Part shown: one piece after another, positions 1 through 9,761 of the stretch
How positions within the stretch are numbered: the first letter of the stretch is position 1
Layout of the letters: each line of letters opens with the position of its first letter
Origin: Alphaproteobacteria bacterium
GTDB lineage: Bacteria > Pseudomonadota > Alphaproteobacteria > UBA8366
Direction of reading: 5' to 3'
DNA: 64,000 bases
NCBI GenBank assembly: GCA_021774335.1
Contig: JAJFJD010000008.1
Span: 1-64,000 of the forward strand
Position numbers and translations under genes: made by a program
Notes under the pieces: model-generated
The model's input: only the letters and a program-made list of their open reading frames with translations
Told to the model about the DNA's origin: nothing
The model's database searches: none

Positions 1-1
1 C

Positions 2-337
2 CGCGCCCGCATGATGCAGGCGGTGCCGGAGGCCGATGTAGTGGTAACCAACCCGACCCATTTTGCCGTTGCCTTGAAATACAATCCCAATGAAACGACG
101 GCGCCGGTGCTCGTCGCCAAAGGGGCGGACTTAATCGCGCAAAAAATTCGTGAAGTCGCGGAGGAAAATGACATCGCGATCGTTGAAAATCCGCCATTGG
201 CGCGGGCACTCTTTTCGAGCGTAGAGCTTGATGAAGAGGTGCCGCAGGAGCACTATCAGGCGGTGGCCGAGATAATCAGCTATGTCTGGAATCTCGAAGG
301 TCGAAGTTTGCCTAAGGAGACGGCCAGTGCCGGATGA
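2..337 (+). CDS. flhB: Flagellar export switch protein FlhB, C-terminal part (cut by window start)
   Basis: This is the C-terminal 111 residues of FlhB, the membrane protein of the flagellar type III export gate that switches specificity from rod/hook to filament substrates. The NPTH autocleavage motif is visible near residue 17 of the fragment (VVVTNPTHFAVALKY). It is followed by the conserved cytoplasmic tail with GAD..A.KIRE.A and ENPPLARALF. Codons are open to the left edge, so the transmembrane half lies upstream of the window. The stop codon at 335-337 overlaps the start of the next gene by 11 bases, which suggests translational coupling. The family assignment is secure from the cleavage motif and the surrounding blocks. 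Confidence 0.95.
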   Translation, partial: RARMMQAVPEADVVVTNPTHFAVALKYNPNETTAPVLVAKGADLIAQKIREVAEENDIAIVENPPLARALFSSVELDEEVPQEHYQAVAEIISYVWNLEGRSLPKETASAG

Positions 338-2549
338 TCAGCGCGAAATCACCGATGCCGCGTCAAAGCACAGCCTCGAACCGGTTGCCGCAAAACCGGG
401 GAAAAGGACGCGCGCGAAAGGCGAACCCATCAGTTTGCCACCCTCAGTGGGTGGCGGAGGTGGCCGGCTATTCCTGCTTGTCCTTTTCGTCGGCGTGGCG
501 ATGGGCGTGCTCTATTATTACGAGCAGGCGGGTGGATTCACGGCTGAGGCCCGGATACCGATCTACGCGACGGTTGCCGCACTAGGCTTTGTCGCCCTTG
601 TGTTGGTCTGGGGTGCCCTGCGCGGCCGAAGCAAGGCGTCGGGTGACATGCTCAACCGGATCGGCGTTGTATCGGGGGCCGGCGTGGCGCTCGAGGAGGG
701 CGACGGGCGACTAACTTACGTAAATGGGCCGTTCCTGGAATTCCTGAGCATTTGCGGTGCGGAGACAAAGGAAGAGTCCGGTCTCTGGACCATGTATGTG
801 TTCCGCGCGGAGAACGATGCCGCGCGTGCTTTTAAACGGTTGCGCGATCACGCGCTCAATGGAATGGCCGAGCAAGCGGAGATTACCTTGCCGCGGGTCG
901 GCCGAGATCCGCTGCGGCTGACCTTGGGTGCGGCGCCGGGTTCGCCCGGCGAGGTTATCTGGAGCAGCCACAGTGTCAGTGCGCTGCGTGACCAGGATGC
1001 CCTGACCACCGAACTCGCTGGGCTCCGGAATCAGTTGGAGACCGTTCCGGTCGGCATGGCGGTGCTGGATGCGGACGGTAAGGTCGTGGAATGCAATCCC
1101 GCTTGCCGCGACTTGTTGGGATGCGATGACCCTGTCGGCCAGCCCATCGTGGAGTTCGTTCGCGCGATCGACCGGCCCGGTTTGTCGCAGCGCCTGTCCG
1201 GCCGTTTGGACGATGCGCAGTTGGCGGTGCCGATCGACGTGGAGATCGAAGGCATGGGCAACCGTGTCGCATCGATGTATTTCTCGCGCCGCCCCGCCGA
1301 GACCGAGACCGCCGAGGAAGGCCCGGGTGGACTTGCCCTCCACATGATCGACACGACCGAGAAGAAGAAACTCGAGGTCCAGTTCTCGCAGTCGCTCAAG
1401 ATGCAGGCGGTCGGTCAGCTCGCTGGCGGCATCGCGCACGACTTCAACAATCTGCTGACCGCCATGATCGGCTTCTGCGACCTGCTCCTGCAGCGCTATC
1501 AGCCGGGTGAACAGAGCTTCGCCGACGTCATGCAGATCAAGCAGAACGCGAACCGCGGCGCGCGTCTGGTACGCCAACTACTCGCCTTCTCGCGTCAGCA
1601 GACGCTGCAGCCGCGCGTGCTGGACGTGACCGACGTGTTGTCGGAATTGTCCAGCCTATTGCATCGGTTGCTTGGGGAATCGATCGATCTGAAATTCGTG
1701 CACGGGCGCGAACTTGGCAAGGTAAAGGTCGATCAGGGTCAGATGGAACAGGTGATCATCAATCTCGCGGTGAACGCGCGCGACGCGATGCCGCGCGGCG
1801 GGCACCTGATGCTCAGCACCCGCAACTGCAGCCTGTTGTCGGAAATCGACCGGGCCCACGCGGAGATCATGCCGGCCGGCGACTACGTGATGATCACAGT
1901 CACCGACGACGGCATCGGCATGCCGCAGCAGGTGCTGGATCGGATTTTCGATCCCTTCTTCACGACCAAGGAGGTAGGGTCGGGCACCGGCCTCGGGCTC
2001 GCTACGGTCTACGGCATCATCAAGCAGACCGAAGGTTTCATCTTCGCGGATAGCGACGGTGAAACGAAAGGGTCGACCTTCACGATCTATCTGCAGCGCT
2101 ACGATGGGCCCGAGGAAAAGGCCAGCGCCAAGGCCCCGGCGGAACGCCCGCCGGCGGCGAAGGACCTCACCGGTGGCGGCACGATCCTCCTGGTCGAGGA
2201 TGAAGATCCAGTCCGCCTGTTCGGCGCGCGCGCGTTGCGCAGTAAGGGCTACCGTGTGATCGAGGCGGTCAACGGCGAAAACGCAATTGAACTGATGAAC
2301 GATGACAATATCGACCTGCTGATCACCGACATGGTGATGCCGAAAGTCGATGGCGCCACTGTCGTCGCAGCGGCGCGGCGCAAATTCCCCGATCTGCCGG
2401 TGATCTGTATTTCCGGCTATGCGGAGGAATCCGTGATCCGCGAAGTGGAGAGCCTGGACAACGTCAACTTCCTAGCCAAGCCCTTCAGCTTGCGCCAGCT
2501 CGCCGGCAAGGTGAAAGAAGTATTGGTCGAGCCGCCGACGTCGGGATAG
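327..2549 (+). CDS. cckA: CckA-type hybrid sensor histidine kinase
   Basis: Membrane hybrid kinase of 740 residues. In alphaproteobacteria CckA feeds phosphate through ChpT to CtrA and CpdR. I chose the GTG at 327 because AAGGAGA (314-320) lies six bases upstream; the open frame extends back to 282 but without a ribosome site. Two hydrophobic segments lie near residues 45-65 and 82-100. They are followed by PAS-like sensing regions, the H-box [11 protein letters not shown] with His371, the HATPase blocks [18 protein letters not shown] and [11 protein letters not shown], and a C-terminal receiver with Asp668 (LLITDMVMP) and the SGYAEE and AKPF signatures. The flhB-cckA linkage is common in Rhodospirillales. 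The full domain set supports CckA over a generic hybrid kinase. Confidence 0.92.
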   Translation: MPDDQREITDAASKHSLEPVAAKPGKRTRAKGEPISLPPSVGGGGGRLFLLVLFVGVAMGVLYYYEQAGGFTAEARIPIYATVAALGFVALVLVWGALRGRSKASGDMLNRIGVVSGAGVALEEGDGRLTYVNGPFLEFLSICGAETKEESGLWTMYVFRAENDAARAFKRLRDHALNGMAEQAEITLPRVGRDPLRLTLGAAPGSPGEVIWSSHSVSALRDQDALTTELAGLRNQLETVPVGMAVLDADGKVVECNPACRDLLGCDDPVGQPIVEFVRAIDRPGLSQRLSGRLDDAQLAVPIDVEIEGMGNRVASMYFSRRPAETETAEEGPGGLALHMIDTTEKKKLEVQFSQSLKMQAVGQLAGGIAHDFNNLLTAMIGFCDLLLQRYQPGEQSFADVMQIKQNANRGARLVRQLLAFSRQQTLQPRVLDVTDVLSELSSLLHRLLGESIDLKFVHGRELGKVKVDQGQMEQVIINLAVNARDAMPRGGHLMLSTRNCSLLSEIDRAHAEIMPAGDYVMITVTDDGIGMPQQVLDRIFDPFFTTKEVGSGTGLGLATVYGIIKQTEGFIFADSDGETKGSTFTIYLQRYDGPEEKASAKAPAERPPAAKDLTGGGTILLVEDEDPVRLFGARALRSKGYRVIEAVNGENAIELMNDDNIDLLITDMVMPKVDGATVVAAARRKFPDLPVICISGYAEESVIREVESLDNVNFLAKPFSLRQLAGKVKEVLVEPPTSG

Positions 2550-2581
2550 CGCTGGTTTTCAATTTCCTTGGCTTTTTAAAA

Positions 2582-2620
2582 CTACTGACACGATGCTGTC
2601 AGTAGCATGCTGATAGCATG
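2582..2620. repeat. 9-bp perfect hairpin plus TAGCATG direct repeats upstream of the acetyltransferase
   Basis: CTACTGACA (2582-2590) and TGTCAGTAG (2597-2605) form a perfect 9-bp inverted repeat around a 6-base loop. Two TAGCATG copies (2603-2609 and 2614-2620) follow, 11 bases apart, one helical turn. The hairpin lies between the cckA stop and the acetyltransferase start at 2662. On the plus strand no T-run follows, so a simple intrinsic terminator is unlikely; on the minus strand TTTT follows. An operator or processing site is possible. The structure is visible; the role is inference. Confidence 0.4.
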
Positions 2621-2661
2621 TGGGACCGTTCAACAACGGTCCGACTGCGTAGAGGCTCGCA

Positions 2662-3144
2662 ATGACGGCCATCCAACAAATCTATTCGGTGTTGCGTGAT
2701 GCGGCGGGAGACCTCGTGCTGCGGCGCGCGGCCGAGGATGACAGCGAGTTCGCCTTCGCGATGCGGAAGGCTGCGTTCCGTGTCTATGTGGACGAGAGCG
2801 AGGGCTGGGACGAGCGGAAGGAGCGCCAACGGCATGAGCGAAACTTCGCGATTTACGATTACCGCGTCATCTGCTTTCAGGCAGTAGACCGGGGCATCAT
2901 GACGCTTGACCTAACGAGCGACTGCCTCAAGCTCAATCAGATATTCCTCGCTCCGGAACACCAAGGGTTGGGAATCGGTGAGCAGTGCATGGCGATACTT
3001 TTCGTCGAAAGCCGGCGTCTTTGCCTACCCATCCAATTACGCGTAATGAAGGTCAATCCGCGTGCCCGGGAGCTATACGAGAGGCTGGGATTCACGGTAA
3101 TCGGAGATACCGAAACTCACGTCCTTATGCGGTGGAATCCCTGA
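2662..3144 (+). CDS. GNAT family N-acetyltransferase
   Basis: A 160-residue GNAT-fold acetyltransferase, expected to move an acetyl group from acetyl-CoA to an amine that cannot be named from sequence. The acetyl-CoA loop is seen as IFLAPEHQGLGIG, matching the Q/RxxGxG/A pattern at residues 101-106. The motif B helix is VNPRARELYERLGF near 131-144, where the Tyr is the usual general acid. The length is typical for the family. An AGAGG site lies six bases before the ATG. The gene stands alone between cckA and a convergent dioxygenase gene; the preceding 112 bases hold a hairpin and a direct repeat that may regulate it. Confidence 0.85.
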   Translation: MTAIQQIYSVLRDAAGDLVLRRAAEDDSEFAFAMRKAAFRVYVDESEGWDERKERQRHERNFAIYDYRVICFQAVDRGIMTLDLTSDCLKLNQIFLAPEHQGLGIGEQCMAILFVESRRLCLPIQLRVMKVNPRARELYERLGFTVIGDTETHVLMRWNP

Positions 3145-3200
3145 CGGGGCGGGTTGGCGCCTCGTTTAGGACGACGATGCGTCCGATGTAATAGTCCGTC

Positions 3201-4016
3201 CTAACCGCTGAAATAGACTTTCTTGCGGGCACCGCAGACCCGTTCGTGAAAGGCGAGCGCGGCAGGGTCCAGATCCGCCGATGGCATTGGTTCGAGTTCG
3301 AACCGGCCCGTGCGATCCTCGCCTCTTATCAGCGTGGCACTGTCGAAATCCGCCTTGGTTTGATACACGTCGCCGGCCACATACCGGAAAACAAGCCCGG
3401 TACGGTCCTTCGCCGATCCGTTGGGAAGCGAGGAATGGGCCATGTTGACATGGAACAGGGCGAACTCGCCTGCCGACAGCACGACGTCGGCGGTGGAGTC
3501 GGCATCCATGTCATCCGTGATGGTTTGGCCGCGGAACAGCATATTGTCGCTGTCCGTGATATCGACATGGGCCAATTCGGTCCGGTGTGACCCCGGCAAG
3601 AATCGCATACAGCCGTTTTCCCGCGTCGCGGGCGTCAATGCGATCCAGGCGGTGACGACGCTCGAACTGCTCAATCCCCAATAGTTTGCATCCTGGTGCC
3701 AGGACACGAACCGGTTCGAGCCTGCTTCCTTGTTAAAGATGGAAGAGCTCCAGCACAGGATGTCGGGTCCGATGATGCTTTCGACGGCGTCGACGATCGC
3801 TGGGTTGCGGGCCAATTCCGCGACCCAGCGAAGAATGAGATGAGGGCGCTTGGCCATTGGGCCGTGGCCGCGCGCGTCGTCGCCAAAGCGATGGATGTGG
3901 TCGTCGAGACGCGCCTTGCACGCCGCGGCTTCCGTTTCTGACATGACGCGGTTGGGAAAAAGGAAGCCGTCGCGGTCATACCGGTCGAGTGCGGCTTTGC
4001 TGAGTTGTCCGCTCAT
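3201..4016 (-). CDS. Phytanoyl-CoA dioxygenase (PhyH) family protein
   Basis: A 271-residue Fe(II)/2-oxoglutarate oxygenase of the PhyH family. The facial triad is visible as His107 and Asp109 in SWHQDANYW and a distal His194 in FHVNMAHSS; Arg205 or Arg211 probably binds the 2-oxoglutarate carboxylate. The block MRFLPGSH, which precedes the distal strand in PhyH proteins, is also present. Family members hydroxylate diverse small molecules, so the substrate is unknown. The gene follows a DoxX-like membrane protein gene on the same strand after 25 bases, probably in one transcript, and converges on the acetyltransferase gene. Confidence 0.88.
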   Translation of the reverse strand: MSGQLSKAALDRYDRDGFLFPNRVMSETEAAACKARLDDHIHRFGDDARGHGPMAKRPHLILRWVAELARNPAIVDAVESIIGPDILCWSSSIFNKEAGSNRFVSWHQDANYWGLSSSSVVTAWIALTPATRENGCMRFLPGSHRTELAHVDITDSDNMLFRGQTITDDMDADSTADVVLSAGEFALFHVNMAHSSLPNGSAKDRTGLVFRYVAGDVYQTKADFDSATLIRGEDRTGRFELEPMPSADLDPAALAFHERVCGARKKVYFSG

Positions 4017-4041
4017 TCTGGAGAATTCCCGTCGTTTTCTT

Positions 4042-4530
4042 CTACCGTAACCGGTAGAGCGACGGATCGAGCAACAGGAACCGGATCAACCGCGGGATTT
4101 CATGCCGCCGCACGAAGATGATTCCGCAAGCCAACACCGTGCAAATCACCGCTTCCATGAACAGGTCGCCGCGCGCGCCTTCGATGCCGATTGGGCCGAC
4201 CAGGTGAAGCAGAATTGCGCTCGTCAGTGTCCCAACGGTCAGCAGCGCACCGAGAATCTGCAGCCCCGGGATGAACAGCAGGATAGAGGCCACCAACTCC
4301 ACGCCACCGGTGAAGAAGCGGAAATAGGGATTGACCCAGGCAATGCCGGTCCACGTTTCCAGATCGCGGAAGATCGAGTTCGCGTCCGGATTGGGGACGA
4401 ACTTGAAATACAGATATTTCACGAAGGTGTAGGCGATAAAAATCGCAACCACATAACACGCGGCAACCAGAAGTTTGTGCGGTTGCCGTCCACCGGCCAA
4501 CCCGCCGTTGCCCGTCTCGAAATCAGTCAT
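4042..4530 (-). CDS. DoxX-like four-helix membrane protein
   Basis: A 162-residue integral membrane protein with hydrophobic segments near residues 20-41, 72-90, 93-112 and 124-142. This is the four-helix layout of DoxX/SURF4-type proteins, and the motifs GGVELVASILLF and GALLTVGTLTSAILLHL fit the family. The open frame runs upstream to 4653, but the ATG at 4530 has an AAAGG site and begins a sensible hydrophilic N terminus. Function is uncertain; DoxX-like proteins are linked to redox or membrane processes. It probably shares a transcript with the PhyH-type gene downstream. Confidence 0.65.
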   Translation of the reverse strand: MTDFETGNGGLAGGRQPHKLLVAACYVVAIFIAYTFVKYLYFKFVPNPDANSIFRDLETWTGIAWVNPYFRFFTGGVELVASILLFIPGLQILGALLTVGTLTSAILLHLVGPIGIEGARGDLFMEAVICTVLACGIIFVRRHEIPRLIRFLLLDPSLYRLR

Positions 4531-4707
4531 GGGAGCCTTTCCAAATTGCGCTGATCGGCCAAGCGATGGCCGACGAGAGGGACGGTAGCATCGATTCCGG
4601 CTGGGGTGAAACACGAAGACGTGGCTCCGAAAACTCGGGCCGCTCCACATCAATTCGGTTGTTCAAGAGGATTTAAAGTCACTCGGCCGTGCGAATCGAC
4701 TGAATTC

Positions 4708-6243
4708 TTAGGCGGCCGGCGGCTCCCATGTGGTTTCCGGATCCATCGGATAGACCGGACGCGGCAGGTTCTTCCATTGGAAGGTGAGGAGGTTGTTTGA
4801 AGAAAGGCCCGGCACGTCCGCTTCGATAATACGGTCCGGCGGGAAGATATGCTGGAAGCCCGCGCGAAAATGGCCGCGCGATTTCACCACGGTGACGCGC
4901 GCCGCGGCGGCGTCGAGGCCAAAATGCGCCAGGAAGTCGTTGCTCAGGCATTGCTGGCGGATCGAAATGACGATGATCTGGATACCGCCCAGGCGGAGAA
5001 GGCAGGAGCGGCCAATCTGGATGGTGCGATCTTTGGCCATCCCGAGCGTGCCTTCGAACTCGCCGTCGCTCAGCCGCTCCACGGTTACGTCGGCCTCGAA
5101 GGGGAGCGAGAATTCGTTCGTCTCTTCGCTGTTGAAGGTGGCCTTGAAACGCGCGCCGACTCCGGCGGCGGTCGCCCGTTCGACCAATGCCGGGTCGTTG
5201 AAGACGGCGAAGATGCAATTTTCGACGCCGGCCTCGGCGAAAGCCTTCAGGATGTAGGTGGTGTTGCCGCGTCCGCCGCCACCGGGATTGTCCGCCGGAT
5301 CGCAGAACAGCAGGTTCGGCTTGTTCGCGTCCTTGCTCACCTCGAGCGCCATGCGGGTGCAATCGTCGAGGCTCGTCATCTTGGTCTGGTACCGTTCGCG
5401 GTCTGCCCAGCCGGCGATGGCTAAATCTCGGGCGAGCGCGTCGGCTTTGGCCTGGTCCTCGCGCGCGGTCACTGTAATGGTCATGCCGTTGCGGTCGGTG
5501 TCGCTATACGCGAAGCCCCCGGTGATCGAAACGTTCATGATGTCGGGGCCGAGTTTGGTCTGGCCGAGCCGAATCAGGTCGCCATAGGGATGGCCTTCCG
5601 CCGTTAGCAGCGTCACCGAGGGGCCGACCAGCGGCAGACGGATCGATGCCATCTTCGGCTTCACGCCGTTGAACATCTCTATCATGCAGCGCGCTGCCTC
5701 TTCGCCGCGCTCGAGCTTATCCACATGCGGGTTGGTGATGTAGGAAATCAGCACGTCGGGTTCGCTGACCATGCGTTCGGAGACATTGGCGTGCAGGTCG
5801 AGAGTCGCGATGACCGGCACGTCCGGGCCCACGATCCCGCGGACCAGAGCGAAGACTTCGCCGTCCGGATCGTCGTTGCCTTCGGCCAGACCCGCACCGT
5901 GTTCGCAGATATAGACGCCATCGAGCTTCCCCGCCTTTTCAAGCCCATCGCGCATGGTGTCGAGAAGTTGGTTGAAGAAGGATGCCTCAGCCGGTCCGTT
6001 CGGATGGGCATTCGCGAAGACGATGGGCACCGGCTCCCACGGGGCGTGTGCGTCCATGACTTTGAAGAAACCGCAGATGCCGCCGTGGATCAGCGGCGCG
6101 GGCCGCCGCGCATCCTTGGTGATCTCGTCTCCGTAGAACAGGCCACGGTCGCGGAACTCCTGCTCGCCGCAGGGCAGCGCGAAGCGGTTGGTCTCCAGGC
6201 TGAAGCCGAGAATGGCAATGCGTTTTGGTGTCTCGGTGCTCAT
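4708..6243 (-). CDS. M81 family metallopeptidase, MlrC-like (copy 1)
   Basis: A 511-residue protein of the M81/MlrC family, named after the microcystinase that finishes microcystin breakdown in sphingomonads; other members are uncharacterised peptidases or amidohydrolases. Candidate metal ligands are His115 in CEHGAG, Asp149 and His151 in TLDLHAN, and His173 in TNPHVD. The C-terminal half has DPADNPGGGGRGNTTY and VVKSRGHFRAGF, both characteristic of the family. It is the downstream member of a tandem pair: the second copy has the same length and is clearly homologous end to end. The 79-base gap suggests co-transcription. The microcystin label is a family name, not a predicted substrate. Confidence 0.9.
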   Translation of the reverse strand: MSTETPKRIAILGFSLETNRFALPCGEQEFRDRGLFYGDEITKDARRPAPLIHGGICGFFKVMDAHAPWEPVPIVFANAHPNGPAEASFFNQLLDTMRDGLEKAGKLDGVYICEHGAGLAEGNDDPDGEVFALVRGIVGPDVPVIATLDLHANVSERMVSEPDVLISYITNPHVDKLERGEEAARCMIEMFNGVKPKMASIRLPLVGPSVTLLTAEGHPYGDLIRLGQTKLGPDIMNVSITGGFAYSDTDRNGMTITVTAREDQAKADALARDLAIAGWADRERYQTKMTSLDDCTRMALEVSKDANKPNLLFCDPADNPGGGGRGNTTYILKAFAEAGVENCIFAVFNDPALVERATAAGVGARFKATFNSEETNEFSLPFEADVTVERLSDGEFEGTLGMAKDRTIQIGRSCLLRLGGIQIIVISIRQQCLSNDFLAHFGLDAAAARVTVVKSRGHFRAGFQHIFPPDRIIEADVPGLSSNNLLTFQWKNLPRPVYPMDPETTWEPPAA

Positions 6244-6322
6244 GTCGAAATCCCATTCAATTCATAGCGTCATGGCCGCGATGGTGTAAGGCCAACTCAC
6301 GCTGGACCATCTTCTATCGGCA

Positions 6323-7858
6323 CTACGCTGCCGGCGGTTCCCAGGTTGTTTCCGGGTCCATCGGGTAGACCGGCCGCGGCATGTGTTTCCACGGGAAAGT
6401 GAGGAGGTTGCACGAGGTCAGGCCCGGCACGTCCGCTTCGATGATGCGTTCGGGTGGGAAGATATGCTGGAAGCCGGCGCGGAAATGGCCGCGCGATTTC
6501 ACGACCGTGACGCGGGCTTCGGCGGCGTCCAGGCCGAAATGCTGCAGATAATCATTGCTCAGGCATTGCTGGCGGATCGAGATCACGATGATCTGGATGC
6601 TGCCGAGCCGCAGCAGGCAGGAGCGGCCGAGCTGCACGGTGCGCCCCTTCACCATGCCGAAGGTCCCCGCGAATTCCCCATCACTCAGTTTCTCGACCGT
6701 CACCTCGGCCTCGAACGGCTCGGAGAATTGGTTCGTCTCCTCGCTGTTGAAGGTCGCGGTGAAGGTAGCGCCGACACCGGCATCGTTCGCGCGTTTGACC
6801 AGGGCCGGGTCGTTGAAGACGGCGAAGACGCAATTTTCAACGCCGGCCTCGGCGAAGGATTTCAGGATATAGGTCGTGTTGCCGCGTCCGCCGCCGCCGG
6901 GGTTGTCCGCCGGGTCGCAGAACAGCAGGTTCGGCTTGCTTGCATCCTGCCCGACCTCGAGCGCCATGCGGGTGCATTCCGCCAAGTCAGTCATGTGCGC
7001 CTGATACCGTTCGCGGTCCGCCCACCCGGCGATCGCCAACTCGCGGGCCAATGCATCCGCTTTCGCCTGGTCCTCGCGGGCGGTCACGGTGATGGTCATG
7101 CCGTTGCGGTCGGTGTCGCTGAAGGCGAAACCGGCGGTGATCGACACGTTCATGATGTCGTCGCCGAGTTTGGTTTGCCCCACCCGGATCAGGTCGCCAT
7201 AAGGATGTCCCTCGGCCGTCAGCAGGGTCACCGAGGGTGCGACCAGCGGGATTCGGATTGAGGCCATCTTGGGCTTCACACCGCCGAACATTTCGATTAT
7301 GCAGTGCGCCGCTTCCTCGCCGCGCTCGAACGCATCTATATGCGGGTTGGTGATGTAGGAGATCAGCACGTCGGGTTCGCTGACCATGCGTTCGGAGATA
7401 TTGGCGTGCAGGTCGAGCGTTGCGATGACCGGGACGTCGGGGCCGACGATCCCACGGACCAGAGCGAAGACTTCGCCATCCGGATCGTCGTTGCCTTCGG
7501 CCAGTCCCGCGCCGTGTTCGCAGATATAGACGCCGTCCAGGTCACCCGCTTTTTCAAGGCCTTCGCGCATGGATTGGAGAAGTCCGTTGAAGAATGATTT
7601 TTCCGCCGGTCCGTTCGGATGGGCGCCGGCGAAGGCGATCGGCACAGGCTCCCACGGGCCGTGCGCGTCCATCACCTTGAAGAAGCCGCAGATACCGCCA
7701 TTGATCACCGGCGCTGGACGGCGGGCGTCTTCGGTGATCTCCTCGCCGTAGAACACGCCGCGGTCGCTGAACTCCCGCTCACCGCAGATCGGTGCGAAGC
7801 GGTTGGTCTCCAGGCTGAAGCCGAGAATGGCAATACGTTTCGGTGTCTCAGTGCTCAT
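6323..7858 (-). CDS. M81 family metallopeptidase, MlrC-like (copy 2)
   Basis: The upstream member of the tandem pair, also 511 residues, starting at the ATG at 7858 with the same N terminus (MSTETPKRIAILGFSLETN) as copy 1. The frame is open to 7978, but that extension has no counterpart in copy 1. EHGAG, TLDLHAN, TNPHID and DPADNPGGGGRGNTT are all conserved, so both copies appear active. Substitutions are spread along the protein, including PICGEREF for PCGEQEF near residue 24 and changes near residues 390-420. The pair probably arose by tandem duplication and may now differ in substrate or affinity. A divergent flavoprotein gene starts 388 bases away. Confidence 0.9.
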   Translation of the reverse strand: MSTETPKRIAILGFSLETNRFAPICGEREFSDRGVFYGEEITEDARRPAPVINGGICGFFKVMDAHGPWEPVPIAFAGAHPNGPAEKSFFNGLLQSMREGLEKAGDLDGVYICEHGAGLAEGNDDPDGEVFALVRGIVGPDVPVIATLDLHANISERMVSEPDVLISYITNPHIDAFERGEEAAHCIIEMFGGVKPKMASIRIPLVAPSVTLLTAEGHPYGDLIRVGQTKLGDDIMNVSITAGFAFSDTDRNGMTITVTAREDQAKADALARELAIAGWADRERYQAHMTDLAECTRMALEVGQDASKPNLLFCDPADNPGGGGRGNTTYILKSFAEAGVENCVFAVFNDPALVKRANDAGVGATFTATFNSEETNQFSEPFEAEVTVEKLSDGEFAGTFGMVKGRTVQLGRSCLLRLGSIQIIVISIRQQCLSNDYLQHFGLDAAEARVTVVKSRGHFRAGFQHIFPPERIIEADVPGLTSCNLLTFPWKHMPRPVYPMDPETTWEPPAA

Positions 7859-8151
7859 GTGGAACCCCTGTTGATGGGAATTGTTATGTGAAGGCGCCGT
7901 GCTGTCGCAGGATGGCATCGTGACCGGACGGGCGGGAGAGGGGTGCGAGGGACGCGCCCGCATCGATCGGACGGGCAACCACCGTCGGATAGTCGCCGTT
8001 CGGGTTCAGAAAGTGTACCGCGTTGTAGACCGTGTGGTCGAGTACCGTGCCTTATTAATCGCGCAGAAGTCCAAGCGGCGCAGCTTGGCCCATTGCCATG
8101 GTATTGCTGTGGGCTTGACGGTTCTTGCGGCAGCACGCGCAGGGCCGGGAT

Positions 8152-8180
8152 TTGCCGGAATTCATGGATCGTTTGTATAA
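8152..8180 (+). promoter_or_regulatory. Candidate sigma-70 promoter for the TcuA-like gene
   Basis: TTGCCG (8152-8157) and GTATAA (8175-8180) are separated by 17 bases and lie 66 bases before the ATG at 8247. This is the best match in the 388-base divergent gap between the M81 pair and the flavoprotein gene. I saw no gene or clear operator in the rest of that gap. Confidence 0.35.
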
Positions 8181-8246
8181 GGGGTATCAACGGTTAAACG
8201 CGTGCGGAACGCCGGGTTTCCGCAACCAGAGAAAGAGGCATTACAC

Positions 8247-9761
8247 ATGGCGGACGTCGTCGGAAAAGAATTTGATATCATCGTTGTTGGGGCGGGGAAC
8301 GCCGCGACTTGCACGGCGTTGTCGGCGGTCGAAAACGGAGCGTCGGTGCTGATGCTGGAGACCGCGCCGAAGGATTCGCGCGGCGGCAATTCGGCCTTTA
8401 CCGGCGGGGCCTTCCGGTTCTCCTACAACGGTGTCGATGACCTGATGGCGCTGTGCCCGAGCCTCGCCGACGAGGATCTCGACAACATCGATTTCGGCAC
8501 CTACACGCACGATCAGTATTACGACGACATCTTCCGCATGACCCAGTACCGTGCGGACGCGGACCTGATCGAGGTGGTGGTCACCAACAGCTACGACACC
8601 GCCAAGTGGATGACCACGCATGGCATCGACCTGATCCCGGCGACCGGGCGGCAGGCCTTCAAGGTGGACGGCAAGTTCAAGTTCTGGGGCGGATTGGCGC
8701 TGCGCATCAACGGCGGCGGCGAGCAGTTGGTCCAGACGCTGCACGACAAGGCCGAGAAGGTCGGCATCGAAGTGCTCTACGAGGCGACCGCGACCGACCT
8801 GCTGTATGACGAGGACCGCGGCGTGCACGGCATACGCTGCCGCCACAAGGGCAAGGTGCTGAGCCTGGAATCCAAGGCAGTGGTACTGGCCTGCGGCGGC
8901 TTCGAATCGAACCAGGAGATGCGCGCCCGCTATCTCGGCCCCGGCTGGGACCTCGCCAAGGTGCGCGGCACCGAACACAACAACGGGGAAGGGCTCAACA
9001 TGGCGCTCGACATCGGCGCCATGCCCTACGGCCACTGGTCCGGCTGCCATGCGGTGGCCTGGGACCTGAACGCGCCGCCCTATGGCGATCTCGATATCGG
9101 CGATCAGTTCCAGAAGCATAACGTGCCGTTCAGCATTGTCGTGAACGCCAACGGCGAGCGGTTCCGCGACGAGGGCGAGGATTTCCACAGCTACTGCTAT
9201 GCGCGCTACGGCGGCGAAATCCTGCAACAGCCGGGCATGTTCGCCTGGCAGATCTTCGATCAGAAGGTCACGCATCTGCTGCGCAGCGAATATCACATCC
9301 GCCGCATCACCAAGGTCTCGGCGGATACCATCGAGGAACTCGCAACCAAATTGGACGGCGTGAACCCGGAACGGTTCATCCAGACGGTGAAGGATTTCAA
9401 CGCTTCGATTCGCACCGACGTTCCGTTCGACCCGAACGTGCGGGACGGCCGTAGCACCGAGGGGCTGGCGATCAATAAATCCAATTGGGCCAACCCCTTG
9501 GATACGCCGCCCTACGATGCTTATGCGGTGACCGCGGGCGTCACCTTCACCTTCGGCGGTATCAAGGTCAGCACCAAGGCTGAGGTGGAACGCACCGGCA
9601 AGCGGTCGATCCCCGGCCTTTTCGCAGCGGGCGAGATGGTCGGCGGCCTGTATTTCCACAATTACGCCAGCGGCACCGGCCTGATGGCGGGCGCCACCTT
9701 CGGCCGAATCGCCGGCCGCGAGGCCGCCGAGCACGTCAAGATGCTGGGGCAGGCGCGGTAA
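8247..9761 (+). CDS. FAD-dependent dehydrogenase, TcuA/CobZ-like
   Basis: A 504-residue FAD-binding oxidoreductase of the fumarate reductase/succinate dehydrogenase flavoprotein superfamily, closest in pattern to tricarballylate dehydrogenase TcuA. The dinucleotide fold is IIVVGAGNAA at residues 11-20, with the second FAD block SRGGNSAFTGGAFRFSY. The C-terminal FAD block is IPGLFAAGEMVGGLYFHNYASGTGLM. The ATG at 8247 has an AGAGG site eight bases upstream; an earlier in-frame ATG at 8202 lacks one. The substrate is probably a carboxylic acid. No TcuB-type electron-transfer partner is adjacent, so the electron acceptor is unknown. Confidence 0.82.
   Translation: MADVVGKEFDIIVVGAGNAATCTALSAVENGASVLMLETAPKDSRGGNSAFTGGAFRFSYNGVDDLMALCPSLADEDLDNIDFGTYTHDQYYDDIFRMTQYRADADLIEVVVTNSYDTAKWMTTHGIDLIPATGRQAFKVDGKFKFWGGLALRINGGGEQLVQTLHDKAEKVGIEVLYEATATDLLYDEDRGVHGIRCRHKGKVLSLESKAVVLACGGFESNQEMRARYLGPGWDLAKVRGTEHNNGEGLNMALDIGAMPYGHWSGCHAVAWDLNAPPYGDLDIGDQFQKHNVPFSIVVNANGERFRDEGEDFHSYCYARYGGEILQQPGMFAWQIFDQKVTHLLRSEYHIRRITKVSADTIEELATKLDGVNPERFIQTVKDFNASIRTDVPFDPNVRDGRSTEGLAINKSNWANPLDTPPYDAYAVTAGVTFTFGGIKVSTKAEVERTGKRSIPGLFAAGEMVGGLYFHNYASGTGLMAGATFGRIAGREAAEHVKMLGQAR

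Noticed and set aside
711..1577. A 288-codon minus-strand frame inside cckA
   Set aside because: It is antisense to a complete hybrid kinase and has shadow composition.
4708..7858. A microcystin degradation cluster
   Set aside because: Only MlrC-like proteins are present, with no mlrA, mlrB or mlrD neighbours. The M81 family is broad.
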